Translations under genes and position numbers: made by a program | Shown here: in pieces, positions 1 through 8,800 of the stretch | Numbering within the stretch: the stretch's first letter is position 1 | Layout: every line of letters begins with the position of its first letter | Assembly (NCBI GenBank): GCA_018436785.1 | Contig: JAHDKR010000165.1 | Span: 1 to 45,519, forward strand | Direction: 5' to 3' | DNA: 45,519 nt | Origin: Synergistaceae bacterium | GTDB lineage: Bacteria; Synergistota; Synergistia; Synergistales; Aminobacteriaceae | Notes under the pieces: model-generated | The model's input: only the letters and a program-made list of their open reading frames with translations | The model's database searches: none | Told to the model about the DNA's origin: nothing

Positions 1-805
1 CGGAGAAGCTGAAGTCGTGAAGGCCGGTGTCGGGGGCGCCGTCGTAGCGGAAGTCCAGATGATCTCCCTCGAGGATGTGGGGGCGGGCCGTTGCGGAGAG
101 GGCGGAGAACGCGGCGGCGATCTCGCCGAAGTGGATGCGGTTCCGTTGCCGGTTCGAGACGACCGATCCCTGTCTCAGGCGGCGGATACCGCCGTCGAAG
201 GGAATGCCGTCCAGAAACAGTGCTCCCCTAGAAGAGGCCCTGATAAACCACGGCCCCTCTTCCTCCGCGCGGAAGACCGCGAACGCCCTTTTGAACTGCG
301 GACGGCGGAGGATTCGGAACGGAGAGGAGCGCGTCTCCTGCGGGGGGGCGTCCGTAGGGAGGAGAAACCTGTCGTCGAGTCCGGCCCCGTCCCACGGGAA
401 TGAAGCGCCGGAGAAGAGCGCGTAGCCGACCAGAAATTGTCGCTCCACGGCGAACGCCTTGGCTACGGCGCGGAGCACCTCGTTTTCGGAAGGAGCGTCT
501 TCAGGAGCCGCTTCCAGCAGCATCGCGAGGATCGTGATCTGTTCGTCGCGGGGAAGCTGGGTTCTCAGCCCGGAGGCGACTGCGGCGCTTCGTGAAAGCA
601 AGAGCTCGGAAGGCGCTTCGTTCTGCAGGTCGAGCGTCAGGTCGTACAGCTCCAAATAGGAGCCTATGGCATCGAGCCCGAGATGTTCGCGCAGATAGAA
701 ACCCACGCGTTTCCGGACCGCGCCCCTGAGGTTCGAGGGAGCCGACGCGGCCCGTAAGGCGAAGAGATTCAGCAGCGCGTTCAAGACGATTTCGGTCATC
801 GACAT
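1..805 (-). CDS. TerB-like/ABC transporter ATP-binding protein, N-terminal part
   Basis: The reading frame runs from ATG at 805 off the left edge, so only about 268 residues are visible. An AAGGAG ribosome binding site lies just upstream (about 812-818). The first 130 residues are mostly helical and resemble the TerB-like cap found before some ABC ATPases. A middle segment follows that could be FHA-like (around residues 160-235). The visible end (HILEGDHLDFRY then GLHDFSFS) looks like the first strand of an ABC ATPase domain just before its Walker A loop. Proteins of this layout in other diderm anaerobes continue into an ABC ATPase and membrane segments, but that part lies outside the window. 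A second in-frame ATG at 799 is possible. Substrate unknown. The family call rests on the N-terminal pattern only. Confidence 0.55.
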   Translation of the reverse strand, partial: MSMTEIVLNALLNLFALRAASAPSNLRGAVRKRVGFYLREHLGLDAIGSYLELYDLTLDLQNEAPSELLLSRSAAVASGLRTQLPRDEQITILAMLLEAAPEDAPSENEVLRAVAKAFAVERQFLVGYALFSGASFPWDGAGLDDRFLLPTDAPPQETRSSPFRILRRPQFKRAFAVFRAEEEGPWFIRASSRGALFLDGIPFDGGIRRLRQGSVVSNRQRNRIHFGEIAAAFSALSATARPHILEGDHLDFRYDGAPDTGLHDFSFS

Positions 806-896
806 GGCTTAGTCTCCTTGGCCGAAGTGAAGAGCAGTGTTTTCGGCGTTGCCCGGTTCCGCCGGAGCGTCCGCGAAGGACGCCCCGGCGCGTGGA

Positions 897-1718
897 TCAG
901 TTGCAGGGGACGGTCAGAGGATCGCGGACGGCTTTGACGATAGAAAGAATCTGCTTCAGGTCATCCTCCGTCAGCTTCCCCATATCCTTCGTGATGATGT
1001 CCACGATGGAGTCGATGACGGCCTTTCGATTTCCCGTGTCGAGCAGCTGCGCCAACTCTCCGTTCTCCGAATAAGCCTTGAGCATCTCCTGCGCGATGGT
1101 CAGCTGCGGAAGGTGGGCGTTGACGAACTGAACGAACTCCTCCGTGACTCCGGAAGCGAGGCCGAGGCTGGAGAAGAGATAGAAAAGCTCCAGCGTGCTG
1201 CCGTAGAAGCCTCCCACAAGGGTGTTGAGCACGGCCTGATCGGTCTTCGCCCTGTGCAGCATGGCGTGGATGAAGTCGACCGAACTGCTCGCCTGCCCCT
1301 CGCGGCTTTTTGCGAACGCGAGGCTTTCTTCTCGGAGTTCCGCCCTGGGGAAGCCGATTCGTTCGTCGATTTCCCTTCCGCCTTCCCAAACTCCTTCCGG
1401 ATTTTTGTCGAAGAGCATCGCGTAGCTGATGTTCATTGAACCCATACCCCAGATAACATAGAGCTGTTCTTTGGTTTTACAGGCGATGATATCCCGGAGC
1501 GGAAGAAGAAGATCCTCGTTCCACGAAAGACCGACGTCCTTCATGGTGTCGAAGAGCGCGAAGAGCTTCTTCATCTCTTCCGGATTCATTACCTTGACCA
1601 GATGCTCGTACGCGGCGTCGAGAGTCTCTTCCTTGCTCTTTTCGGCAGCCGATGCTCCGGAGGCACTCAGGAGCGCGAGGATGATCACAACCGTCAGTAC
1701 ATAAAAAGCTTTTTTCAT
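897..1718 (-). CDS. Secreted helical protein of unknown function
   Basis: This 273-residue protein has a clear Sec signal peptide: MKK, a hydrophobic stretch at about residues 5-19, and a likely cut after ASGASA near residue 24. The mature part is almost all predicted helix, rich in Leu, Glu and Lys, with no cysteine cluster or catalytic motif I recognise. It is therefore probably a periplasmic protein. A GGAGA ribosome binding site precedes ATG 1718. It lies 91 bases upstream of the ABC-type gene on the same strand and could be co-transcribed with it. I do not recognise a family. It is real on the grounds of signal peptide, ribosome binding site and length. Confidence 0.75.
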   Translation of the reverse strand: MKKAFYVLTVVIILALLSASGASAAEKSKEETLDAAYEHLVKVMNPEEMKKLFALFDTMKDVGLSWNEDLLLPLRDIIACKTKEQLYVIWGMGSMNISYAMLFDKNPEGVWEGGREIDERIGFPRAELREESLAFAKSREGQASSSVDFIHAMLHRAKTDQAVLNTLVGGFYGSTLELFYLFSSLGLASGVTEEFVQFVNAHLPQLTIAQEMLKAYSENGELAQLLDTGNRKAVIDSIVDIITKDMGKLTEDDLKQILSIVKAVRDPLTVPCN

Positions 1719-2025
1719 ACCAGTCTCTCCTTCCCTTGTCTTTCTTTATGCTGTCCGAAATTGTTCACTACACCATGTGTGCTTTTCGCCGTCCTGTTTC
1801 CCGCTCCCTTCATTTTTATCGTTTCCGGGGATTCCGTTCCTCGTTGAGAACGAGTATGACATGGAAACCCCTCATTTTCAAGGAAACGCCAAATCCAACA
1901 TATTGCAGGTAAAGAGTATGAGAGTATGCCTCGTGGCGCGCGTGCAACGACGGCTCTTGACATTATGCATACTGCGTCCTATGATGAATCTACACTACGG
2001 ATAAATAATCCATGGAGCGAAATGA
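1719..2025. other. Divergent intergenic region with promoters
   Basis: This 307-base gap separates the divergent secreted-protein and IclR genes. It holds the IclR promoter listed separately. On the minus strand TTGAAA (1876-1881) and CATACT (1853-1858) are spaced by 17 bases, which is a weak candidate promoter for the secreted protein. I see no gene in it. Confidence 0.4.
1957..1985 (+). promoter_or_regulatory. Sigma70-type promoter of the IclR gene
   Basis: TTGACA (1957-1962) and TATGAT (1980-1985) are separated by 17 bases, so the start point should be near 1992, about 34 bases before ATG 2026. The spacer contains the palindrome TATGCATA (1965-1972). That could be an autoregulatory operator, but this is only a guess. 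Confidence 0.7.
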
Positions 2026-2829
2026 ATGATGGAAAACAGCGGCATCAGAGTTATTTCTCGTGCATTTTCACTCCTTGTGCATCTGGCGCAGGAGCGGCGC
2101 CCTCTCGGCATCTCGGAGATCGCGGAGGCGGTTTCGCTTCCCAAGGCCACAGTCTACAGAATCCTGGACAGCCTTGAAAGCGAACGCGCAGTGATGAACC
2201 GGGGCGGCGAGTACGAACTTGGCCCCGTCTGTCTGATGCTGGCCGACGCGTACCGCAGTCAGACCGGGTTCGCCGAGGCGGCGCGTCCGCACCTCCGCGC
2301 GCTGCGGGACGAGACGAAGGAGACGGTCCACCTCTTCGCCTACGAGCGGGGTGAATTTTACTACCTTGATAAGCTCGAAAGCCCCTATCAGGTGCGTATG
2401 CACTCCCGCATCGGGGCGAAGGCGTCGCTTTTCCGTCTCTCGGCGGGGAAGGCGCTTCTGGCGCGCCTCTCTGCCCTCGAAATGAACGAGATTGCAGAGG
2501 CGGTTCCGGACGAGGTTGCGGCCGAGTTTCCCGAGATCCTTTCGAGGGGGTTCGCCGTGGACAACGAGCAGAACGAACGGGGGCTGCGCTGCGTCGGCGC
2601 GGCGGTCTTCGACAGGAAGGGACGTCCGTTGGGAGCGGTGAGCGTCTCGGCTCCCGTCTACCGTTTTCCCCTGGAACTGGTCGAAAGCTATGGACAACTT
2701 GTGAAGCGGACGGCCGAGGCGATCGCCGGGAGCGCGGATATTCTCTTCCCTGCGGCCGCCGGCGGCGTTGCGCGTGCAGGGAAGAGTAAAGGGCGTTTAT
2801 CGTCCGGCACGGCGCCGGTCGAGGAATGA
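2026..2829 (+). CDS. IclR-family transcriptional regulator
   Basis: The protein has 267 residues. An N-terminal winged helix-turn-helix (about residues 5-65; GISEIAEAVSLPKATVYRIL is the recognition unit) is followed by the IclR effector-binding domain. That domain carries the usual features SRIGAKASLFRLSAGKALLA and RGFAVDNEQNERGLRCVGAAVF. IclR proteins are dimeric repressors or activators that bind small organic acids. The aminotransferase gene starts 40 bases downstream on the same strand, so the natural target is this two-gene unit; that is inference. ATG 2026 is chosen because it opens the HTH domain at the usual distance. The C-terminal 25 residues (after about residue 240) are a low-complexity tail not typical of the family. 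Confidence 0.93.
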   Translation: MMENSGIRVISRAFSLLVHLAQERRPLGISEIAEAVSLPKATVYRILDSLESERAVMNRGGEYELGPVCLMLADAYRSQTGFAEAARPHLRALRDETKETVHLFAYERGEFYYLDKLESPYQVRMHSRIGAKASLFRLSAGKALLARLSALEMNEIAEAVPDEVAAEFPEILSRGFAVDNEQNERGLRCVGAAVFDRKGRPLGAVSVSAPVYRFPLELVESYGQLVKRTAEAIAGSADILFPAAAGGVARAGKSKGRLSSGTAPVEE

Positions 2830-2869
2830 TCTACCAGAGAACGTTTTTCTACAGAAGGAGGAAAAAGAG

Positions 2870-4027
2870 ATGATCAAAACAAACAAGCTCGTCATGATTC
2901 CCGGTCCCACCCCGGTGGTCCGCTCCATCCAGGACCAGATGGCCCGCGAGACGGTCGCCTTCGGCGACGCCGCGTTCGTCAAGGACTTCTCGGAGGTCAT
3001 CGCCGATCTGAAGGCTATGTGGCGCTGCGACGGAGAGGTCTTCGTCGTTGCCGGTTCCGGCACAATGGGGATGGAGATGGCCATCGCGAACACGACGAAG
3101 CGAGGCGACAACGTCCTCATCTGCTCCAACGGCTACTTCGGCGACCGCTTCATCGATATGTGTACCCGCAAGGGGCTGAACACCGATGTTCTCGCCGCGG
3201 AGTGGGGATCTTCCGTCACGCCGGAATCGGTGGAGAAGGCGCTTGCCTCGAAGCAGTACCAGGTGGTCACAGTGACGCACGTGGAAACCTCCACAGGAGC
3301 GGAAGCTCCCATCGCCGCCATCGGCGAGGTGATGAAGAAGCATCCCGAGATCATCTACATCGTGGACGGCGTGGCGGCCTCCGGCGGCGCGGAGCAGTAC
3401 ATGGACAGCATGGGGATCGACGTCGTGCTCTCCTGCACGCAGAAGGCGTTCGGCGTGGCCCCGGGCCTCACCATGGTCTGGGCGAGCAAGAAGGCGATGG
3501 AGAAGCGCGCGACGCTCGGCGCGATTCCCGAGTCGTACATCGACTTCGACAAGTGGCTTCCCGTCATGCACGACCCCTCGAAGTACTGGGGCACCCCCGC
3601 CATCAACCTCGTCTGGGCGCTGAAGGAGTCCGTGCGCATCATGAAGGAGGAGGGGCTGGAGGAGCGGTATGCCCGGCACCGCCGCCAGGCCGCGGTGTTC
3701 GACGCCGCGCTGGAGGCCATCGGCTTCAAAGTCGCCGCGCAGAAGGCCTTCCGCGCGCCTACTCTTTCGGTCTACCTCTACTCTGAAGGTTCGGGGATCG
3801 ACGACATGAAGTTCCGCACAGTCCTCGCCGCCGAGGGCGCCCAGACCGCAGGATGCCTCGGCGGATTCGCCGGAAAGGGTTTCCGCATGGGGCACATGGG
3901 GAACATCGACAAGCACACGCTCGTCTCGGCCATCGCCGCCGTGGAGCGCTCATGCGTGAAGTGCGGCTATTCGATCGAACTCGGCAAGGCCCTCGGCGTG
4001 CTGCAGAAAGGGCTCTTGGAGGAGTAA
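2870..4027 (+). CDS. Class V PLP aminotransferase, alanine-glyoxylate/serine-pyruvate type
   Basis: This is a 385-residue fold-type I pyridoxal phosphate enzyme. MIPGPTPV near the start, AGSGTMGMEMAIAN (about 61-74), the aspartate in IVDGVAASGG (about 164-173) and the Schiff-base lysine in SCTQKAFGVAPGL (Lys192) match the AGT/SPT family, which moves amino groups between alanine, serine or phosphonate-type donors and glyoxylate or pyruvate. The start at 2870 is preferred over an upstream in-frame ATG at 2768. It has an AGAAGGAGG ribosome binding site at 2852-2861, and the upstream 34 residues overlap the IclR gene and look non-coding. It probably forms an operon with the IclR gene and acts in amino-acid catabolism in the cytoplasm. 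The exact substrate cannot be read from the sequence. Confidence 0.93.
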   Translation: MIKTNKLVMIPGPTPVVRSIQDQMARETVAFGDAAFVKDFSEVIADLKAMWRCDGEVFVVAGSGTMGMEMAIANTTKRGDNVLICSNGYFGDRFIDMCTRKGLNTDVLAAEWGSSVTPESVEKALASKQYQVVTVTHVETSTGAEAPIAAIGEVMKKHPEIIYIVDGVAASGGAEQYMDSMGIDVVLSCTQKAFGVAPGLTMVWASKKAMEKRATLGAIPESYIDFDKWLPVMHDPSKYWGTPAINLVWALKESVRIMKEEGLEERYARHRRQAAVFDAALEAIGFKVAAQKAFRAPTLSVYLYSEGSGIDDMKFRTVLAAEGAQTAGCLGGFAGKGFRMGHMGNIDKHTLVSAIAAVERSCVKCGYSIELGKALGVLQKGLLEE

Positions 4028-4048
4028 CATCTCCCTTTTTACACGCGA

Positions 4049-4086
4049 ATACCCCGCCTTCCGGAGCTCTCCGGAGGGCGGGGTAT
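4049..4086. terminator. Hairpin between convergent genes
   Basis: Two 18-base arms (ATACCCCGCCTTCCGGAG and its complement with one G-U pair) are separated by CT. The hairpin sits between the aminotransferase (ends 4027) and the last radical SAM gene (ends 4119). No U-run follows on either strand, so it may work as a barrier or processing site rather than a textbook terminator. Confidence 0.6.
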
Positions 4087-4118
4087 CAACCAGCAACGCT
4101 CCGGACTCCCGGTCGAGG

Positions 4119-5834
4119 TTAGATCACGAAGTGCGTCAGCCAGTATTTATCGTCGCACCGGCGCAGCATGTCGACGAAGTGACGACGGAATTCAGCCTCA
4201 TCTTCATACGAGCCGCCGAAGAGTTCGTAGAGTTCCGTCTGAATCGTGCTCAGACTTCTTTTGCCCGCACACCGCAGGAGAAGTTCGTACTCCATCGGCG
4301 AGAGCGCCATGCCGTCAAGCCGGGGGAAACCGTCCGAAAACGTCATGGCGCGCCATAATTCGAAGGTCCTCAGGGGGTAATCCTTGGAGAAATCCATGGA
4401 CTCTTCGAACGCCTCTCCCTCGTTTGCATAAAGCAAAGAGTAGTATTCATAGGCTCGCGGGTTGTCCGCGATTTCCCCGAACCACCGGCTCTTTATCCTG
4501 TATTTCAGCGCCGCTTCAAACTGTTTCATCACCGTTTTCTGTTTCAGTTCATGATTCTTGATTTTCTGCTGCATGCTGCGGCGGATCACCTTGTTGAGTT
4601 CCTGGCGCCGGCGCATCACCTGATCCTGGCTCTCTCCAACCGGCGTCACGAAGGGGTAGTCGTCCCCCGTGCGGCGGCCGGATTCGTCGTGGAGCTGGAG
4701 CCCGAATTTTTCCGGGTTCTCGAAGATCTCCGTTCCCGGATAGGCCCGCAGAAAACCGGTGATGATGTCGATGACGCCGGGCGCCCGGTCGATCAGCTCC
4801 CGGATAAGCTCCGCAGTCGCGCCTTCCCTTTCCTTCGGACCTCCCACAATGAAGTTCGTGGCGATCTGCGCGAGGCCGCAGTCGGCGGCGTACGAGACGA
4901 ATTCCAGAATGTCGTCGATGCGTACGTGTTTATTGTACTGGTCGATGACGTTCTGATCACCGGATTCTATTCCGATCTGCAGACGGATCAGCCCGGCGTC
5001 GATCATGACGGGCAGGACATCCATAAAGCTTTTGATGCGCCCCACATGGCATTCGCAGTACCAGACCAGATCCCGTTCTTTCCGCAGCTCCCGCATCCCT
5101 TCACAGAAGGCTTCTATGCGCTCCCTGCCGAGGGTAAAGGTGTCGTCCATCACAATGAGGCATCGCAGGCCGGGATTGTTGCGGAGGTTTGTTTTGATTT
5201 CCTCGAACACCAGGGGGATGTTGCGCAGCCTGACCTTGCGTTTGCCGGGGCTGGGGGCGCAGTAGGCGCACTGGAATGGGCACCCTCTGCCGGTGAAGAT
5301 CAAGTTCCCGTAGGCGCGGTCGCTGTGCAGCGAGGTGTGGTAGGCCGGCAGGGGCAGGGCGTCCAGATCGTCGATGATCTCGGGCCGTGTCTCGCGAAAT
5401 ACGCCGTCCTTGATCATCGCGAGCCCCTTCACCTCGTCGAGTTCACCCTCGCCCTTCAAGACCGCGTTGAGGAGCAGCGGCAGCGAAATTTCGCCTTCAC
5501 CCCGCAGGATATAGTCCACGCCGCTGCTTTCAAGAAACGTCCTTCCCAAGGCGATGCTCTGGGGGCCGCCCACAACGACGGGAATCCCCCAGCGCTCCTT
5601 TATCTTTTGGGAGACGTCTTCGATGATCCGGACGTTGTCGAAATCGCAGGAGAATCCCACCGCTTCGGGGCGGTGTCTCGCGATCTCATCCAGGAGGCCT
5701 TCCGCCTTTCCGTGAAAGACCAGAGGCTCGAATCCTGCCGCCTCCAAGGCGCCCGCCAGGTAAAAGAGCCCTACATAATCATGGGCGGCTGTTTCGTATT
5801 TTTTCGACACGTTGCATAGCAGTATCTTCATCAC
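4119..5834 (-). CDS. B12-binding-type radical SAM protein, module 5 of the RiPP cluster
   Basis: This 571-residue protein is the last gene of the cluster. Residues about 1-130 form the Rossmann-like B12-binding-type domain, with GFSCDFDN at 60-67, VVVGGPQS at about 86-93 and the RGEGE loop at 111-115. The radical SAM core starts at GRGCPFQCAYC, with the iron-sulfur cysteines C185, C189 and C192. It continues through DDTFTL, QIGIESGD and VGGPKE. A linker follows, and then a PqqD-like tail (about 508-571: SPMEYELLLRCAGKRSLSTI). Unlike the other modules, it has APSPGKRK after the third cysteine instead of an EGAN-like motif, so its substrate pocket may differ. The start is GTG 5834 or, better spaced from the GAAGG site, ATG 5831. 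It begins 9 bases after the preceding gene, so it is co-transcribed. Catalytic outcome unknown; C-methylation is the best-known chemistry of such enzymes. Confidence 0.88.
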   Translation of the reverse strand: MMKILLCNVSKKYETAAHDYVGLFYLAGALEAAGFEPLVFHGKAEGLLDEIARHRPEAVGFSCDFDNVRIIEDVSQKIKERWGIPVVVGGPQSIALGRTFLESSGVDYILRGEGEISLPLLLNAVLKGEGELDEVKGLAMIKDGVFRETRPEIIDDLDALPLPAYHTSLHSDRAYGNLIFTGRGCPFQCAYCAPSPGKRKVRLRNIPLVFEEIKTNLRNNPGLRCLIVMDDTFTLGRERIEAFCEGMRELRKERDLVWYCECHVGRIKSFMDVLPVMIDAGLIRLQIGIESGDQNVIDQYNKHVRIDDILEFVSYAADCGLAQIATNFIVGGPKEREGATAELIRELIDRAPGVIDIITGFLRAYPGTEIFENPEKFGLQLHDESGRRTGDDYPFVTPVGESQDQVMRRRQELNKVIRRSMQQKIKNHELKQKTVMKQFEAALKYRIKSRWFGEIADNPRAYEYYSLLYANEGEAFEESMDFSKDYPLRTFELWRAMTFSDGFPRLDGMALSPMEYELLLRCAGKRSLSTIQTELYELFGGSYEDEAEFRRHFVDMLRRCDDKYWLTHFVI

Positions 5835-5843
5835 GGCGCCTTC

Positions 5844-8800
5844 TTAGTACGGAACCACAAGCAGCCAGTATTTTTTATCGAACGCCTTCAAGGTCTCGAC
5901 GATGCGCCCCGTCAGATCCTCCGTCGTTTCTCCGAAGGGCTTGCCGAATCGCTCGTAGAGGATGCGGGCTATCTCGGCGATGGTGCTCTTACCTGTGGAG
6001 TATTTCAACACCTCGTACTCGAAAGGCGACAGAGCCTCCCCCCGCGCAAGGGGGTAGCCCCGGGAGAAGTCCACGTCGCGCCACATTTCGAGCAGGCGTT
6101 GTGGACGCCACTTGGGCAGTTCCCCAGGCTGGACGTCGCCGATGCGGGAGGCCGCTTCCCGTGCCAGCATGGTGTAGTAGGGGGCCAGCATGGGTTTGTG
6201 ATGAGCTATGATGTTGCTCCAGTATTTGGGACCTTTTGAATTCATGGAAGTGCGGAAAGCTCTCAGAATATCCTCGTGACCGAGTTCGCCGGTATCGAGC
6301 ATCGCCTTCACCTCGTTCACAAAACTCTGAATGTACTCCTGATAGGCCGCCATGATTTCCCGCCGGTCCATCGACGCGCTCTCCATAAGGGGATAATCGG
6401 AGATGGATGCCACCCCTTGCCTGTCATAGATCTTCAGTCCGTATTTTTCGGGGTGGCGCCCGATATCGGTCATCGGATAGGGCATGAGGATACTGGGGGC
6501 AATCTCCATCATCCCCGGTCCCAGGCGCATCAGCCTGGCGGCAAAGGCCTTGTTCTTTTCAATATGCTCACGGTTCTCAAAAGGACCGCCTACCAGAAGG
6601 GCCCCGAAAACCTGCTGCACTCCGGCATCGTAGGCGGCTTTCACCACCGTTTCCACCATTTCCGGAGCGAGGTTTTTTCTGTATATCTTGAGCATCTCGC
6701 GGTCCGCGGACTCGATGCCGATTTGGAGCCGATTGAGTCCGGCCGCCACCATGTCCTTTATGACCTCGGGTCTTTTGCTCAGGGACGCCGCATCCGCCTC
6801 GCAATAGAACTGGAAGGGCCTGACGGCCTGAAGCGCCTTTACCTCCCGGCAGAATTCATCCAGCCATTCGGGATTGGCGACCAGCGTATCGTCGCAGAAT
6901 AAAAAGTACTTGAGTTCAGGGTACTTGAGGAGGAGATGACGCATTTCCGCAACGACGTTCGCGACGCTCCGCCGGCGCACGGGGCGTTTCAAGGCGCCTT
7001 CATGACAAAAAACGCAGCTGTAGGGGCACCCCCGGCTGGTCATGATGTACAGGTTGGAGTAATCGACGGGCGTCATGCTTTTCTCATAGGCGGGGAAGGG
7101 CAGCTCGTCCAGATTTTCCACTACCGGCCCTTCGCCCCTGTCGACGCACTCGCCGTTTTCGTCGATATACAAGATGCCAGGAATCGCATCCAGGCTCTTC
7201 TTTGCTTTCAAGGCCTCCAAAACCGCCGTCATGGCCAGTTCGCCTTCGCCCCGTACGATGGCGGCGGCTTTGGAACCGCGGAGATACTCTTCATCCAATG
7301 AAAAGGCTTCGGGGCCTCCGATCAGCACCGGAATCCCGGAGGTTTCCGCTATGGATGCACTGATTTTTTCGACCGCATGCTTGTTCTCGAAGTCTACCGA
7401 AAAACCGACGCAGCATACTTCATCGAGCGGAAGGCGCTGAATATACTCGATGACCTGGTCCGGACGACATTCGCAGGCAACGGCGTCATACCCTTGTTCA
7501 TCCAGATAACTTACCAACCCGTAGAGTCCAAGAAAAGCTCCGTTTCGGCTGAAGCCGGCTGTCTCCATGGCAATGGTGAATACTTTGAACAGAATGACCT
7601 TGTTTTTCATCCGAGGCTCCCCTGCATCTTTTTTCTTTTTCCATTTTCGTTCCGCCGCTTTCCGGTTCAACGGGCCCGAAAGAACGCACATCCCCGCCGC
7701 TTCCAGTTTTTTGACGGTCTCCAGCAGATGCGGCTTGAAATCTTCAAAATTCTCGAAGGCGCTCCGACAGTCGGGAAAAATCGCTTCCGCCATTTCGAGC
7801 ATGGTCAGCTTACCGGAGGAGTGTTTCAATACTTCAAATTCAAAGGGTGAAACGACGAATCCGTTCACGGACGGTATGTCCGCCGCCAGAGAGGGCGTCA
7901 GCGAAAGCAGGAAAACCCGCTGCGGGTACGTGTCGAACATGGAGTGCATGTCATAGTCCCTTGTGAGCGCGTCCCCCCGAATCCTGGCCTTGTACTGCGC
8001 GTCGAGGTAGGGAAATTTGGAGTACGCCAGGCTCTGCCACATCCCGCTGAGCCCGTAGCGTTCGCTCAGCGCGTAGCTTCGCATCACCGTTTCGTCGGGG
8101 ATCCCGCCGTCGCGGAACATCTTTCGCATGACTCCGGTCGTTCCCTCGAAAAACTCGTTCCTGGCCGCGCAGATCTCTTCGATGCTCAGGGCTTTCGTCT
8201 CGATCACCGGAAAATCCCCCACCGAGGTAAGCGCCTTTTCGTCTTTTACAATAACGCCGAACCTTTCGGGGGCTTTCGTCATCGCCGTTTCGGGAAATGG
8301 CATGTAGAAGGTGCTGACCACTTCCACCATCCCGCGGCCTGCGCGCAGCATTTCATAGACGGTGTTGAACGTATAGTCCAGCGTCTCCCGCGTTTCCAGA
8401 GCCCCGCCGATGATGATGTTGCCCACAAGCTGGGGAAGTTTGGCCGCTTTGCAGATCTCGATGACTTCGAAGAACCCTTCCCGTTTCACGTTTTTGTTAT
8501 AGATGTCGATGATGTGCTGGTTGCAGCTTTCAATGCCGATCTGCATCCTGACCAGTCCGGCGTCCACCATCATCTTCACGATTTCGGGGTGGTTGATGAC
8601 GACATTGACGTGGGCGTCGGCGAACCAGACGAAATCGTGTTCTTTCCGCAGCTCTTTGATTTCCTCGCAAAAGGCGCGCACCCGTTCTGTATCCAGGGTA
8701 AAGGTGTCGTCGCAAAAAAAGAGGTACTTTACGTTGGGATTCTCCTGCAGCCGGCGCCGGATCTCATGCATGACGTTCGCCACGCTGCGCTGCCGGACGT

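Noticed and set aside
1..425. Plus-strand open frames at the left edge
   Set aside because: They are shadows of the minus-strand ABC/TerB-like frame, which has a ribosome binding site and domain-like sequence.
1..805. The left-edge ABC-type gene as exporter of the RiPP
   Set aside because: Its N-terminus is TerB-like rather than a C39 peptidase, and unrelated genes on both strands lie between it and the cluster.
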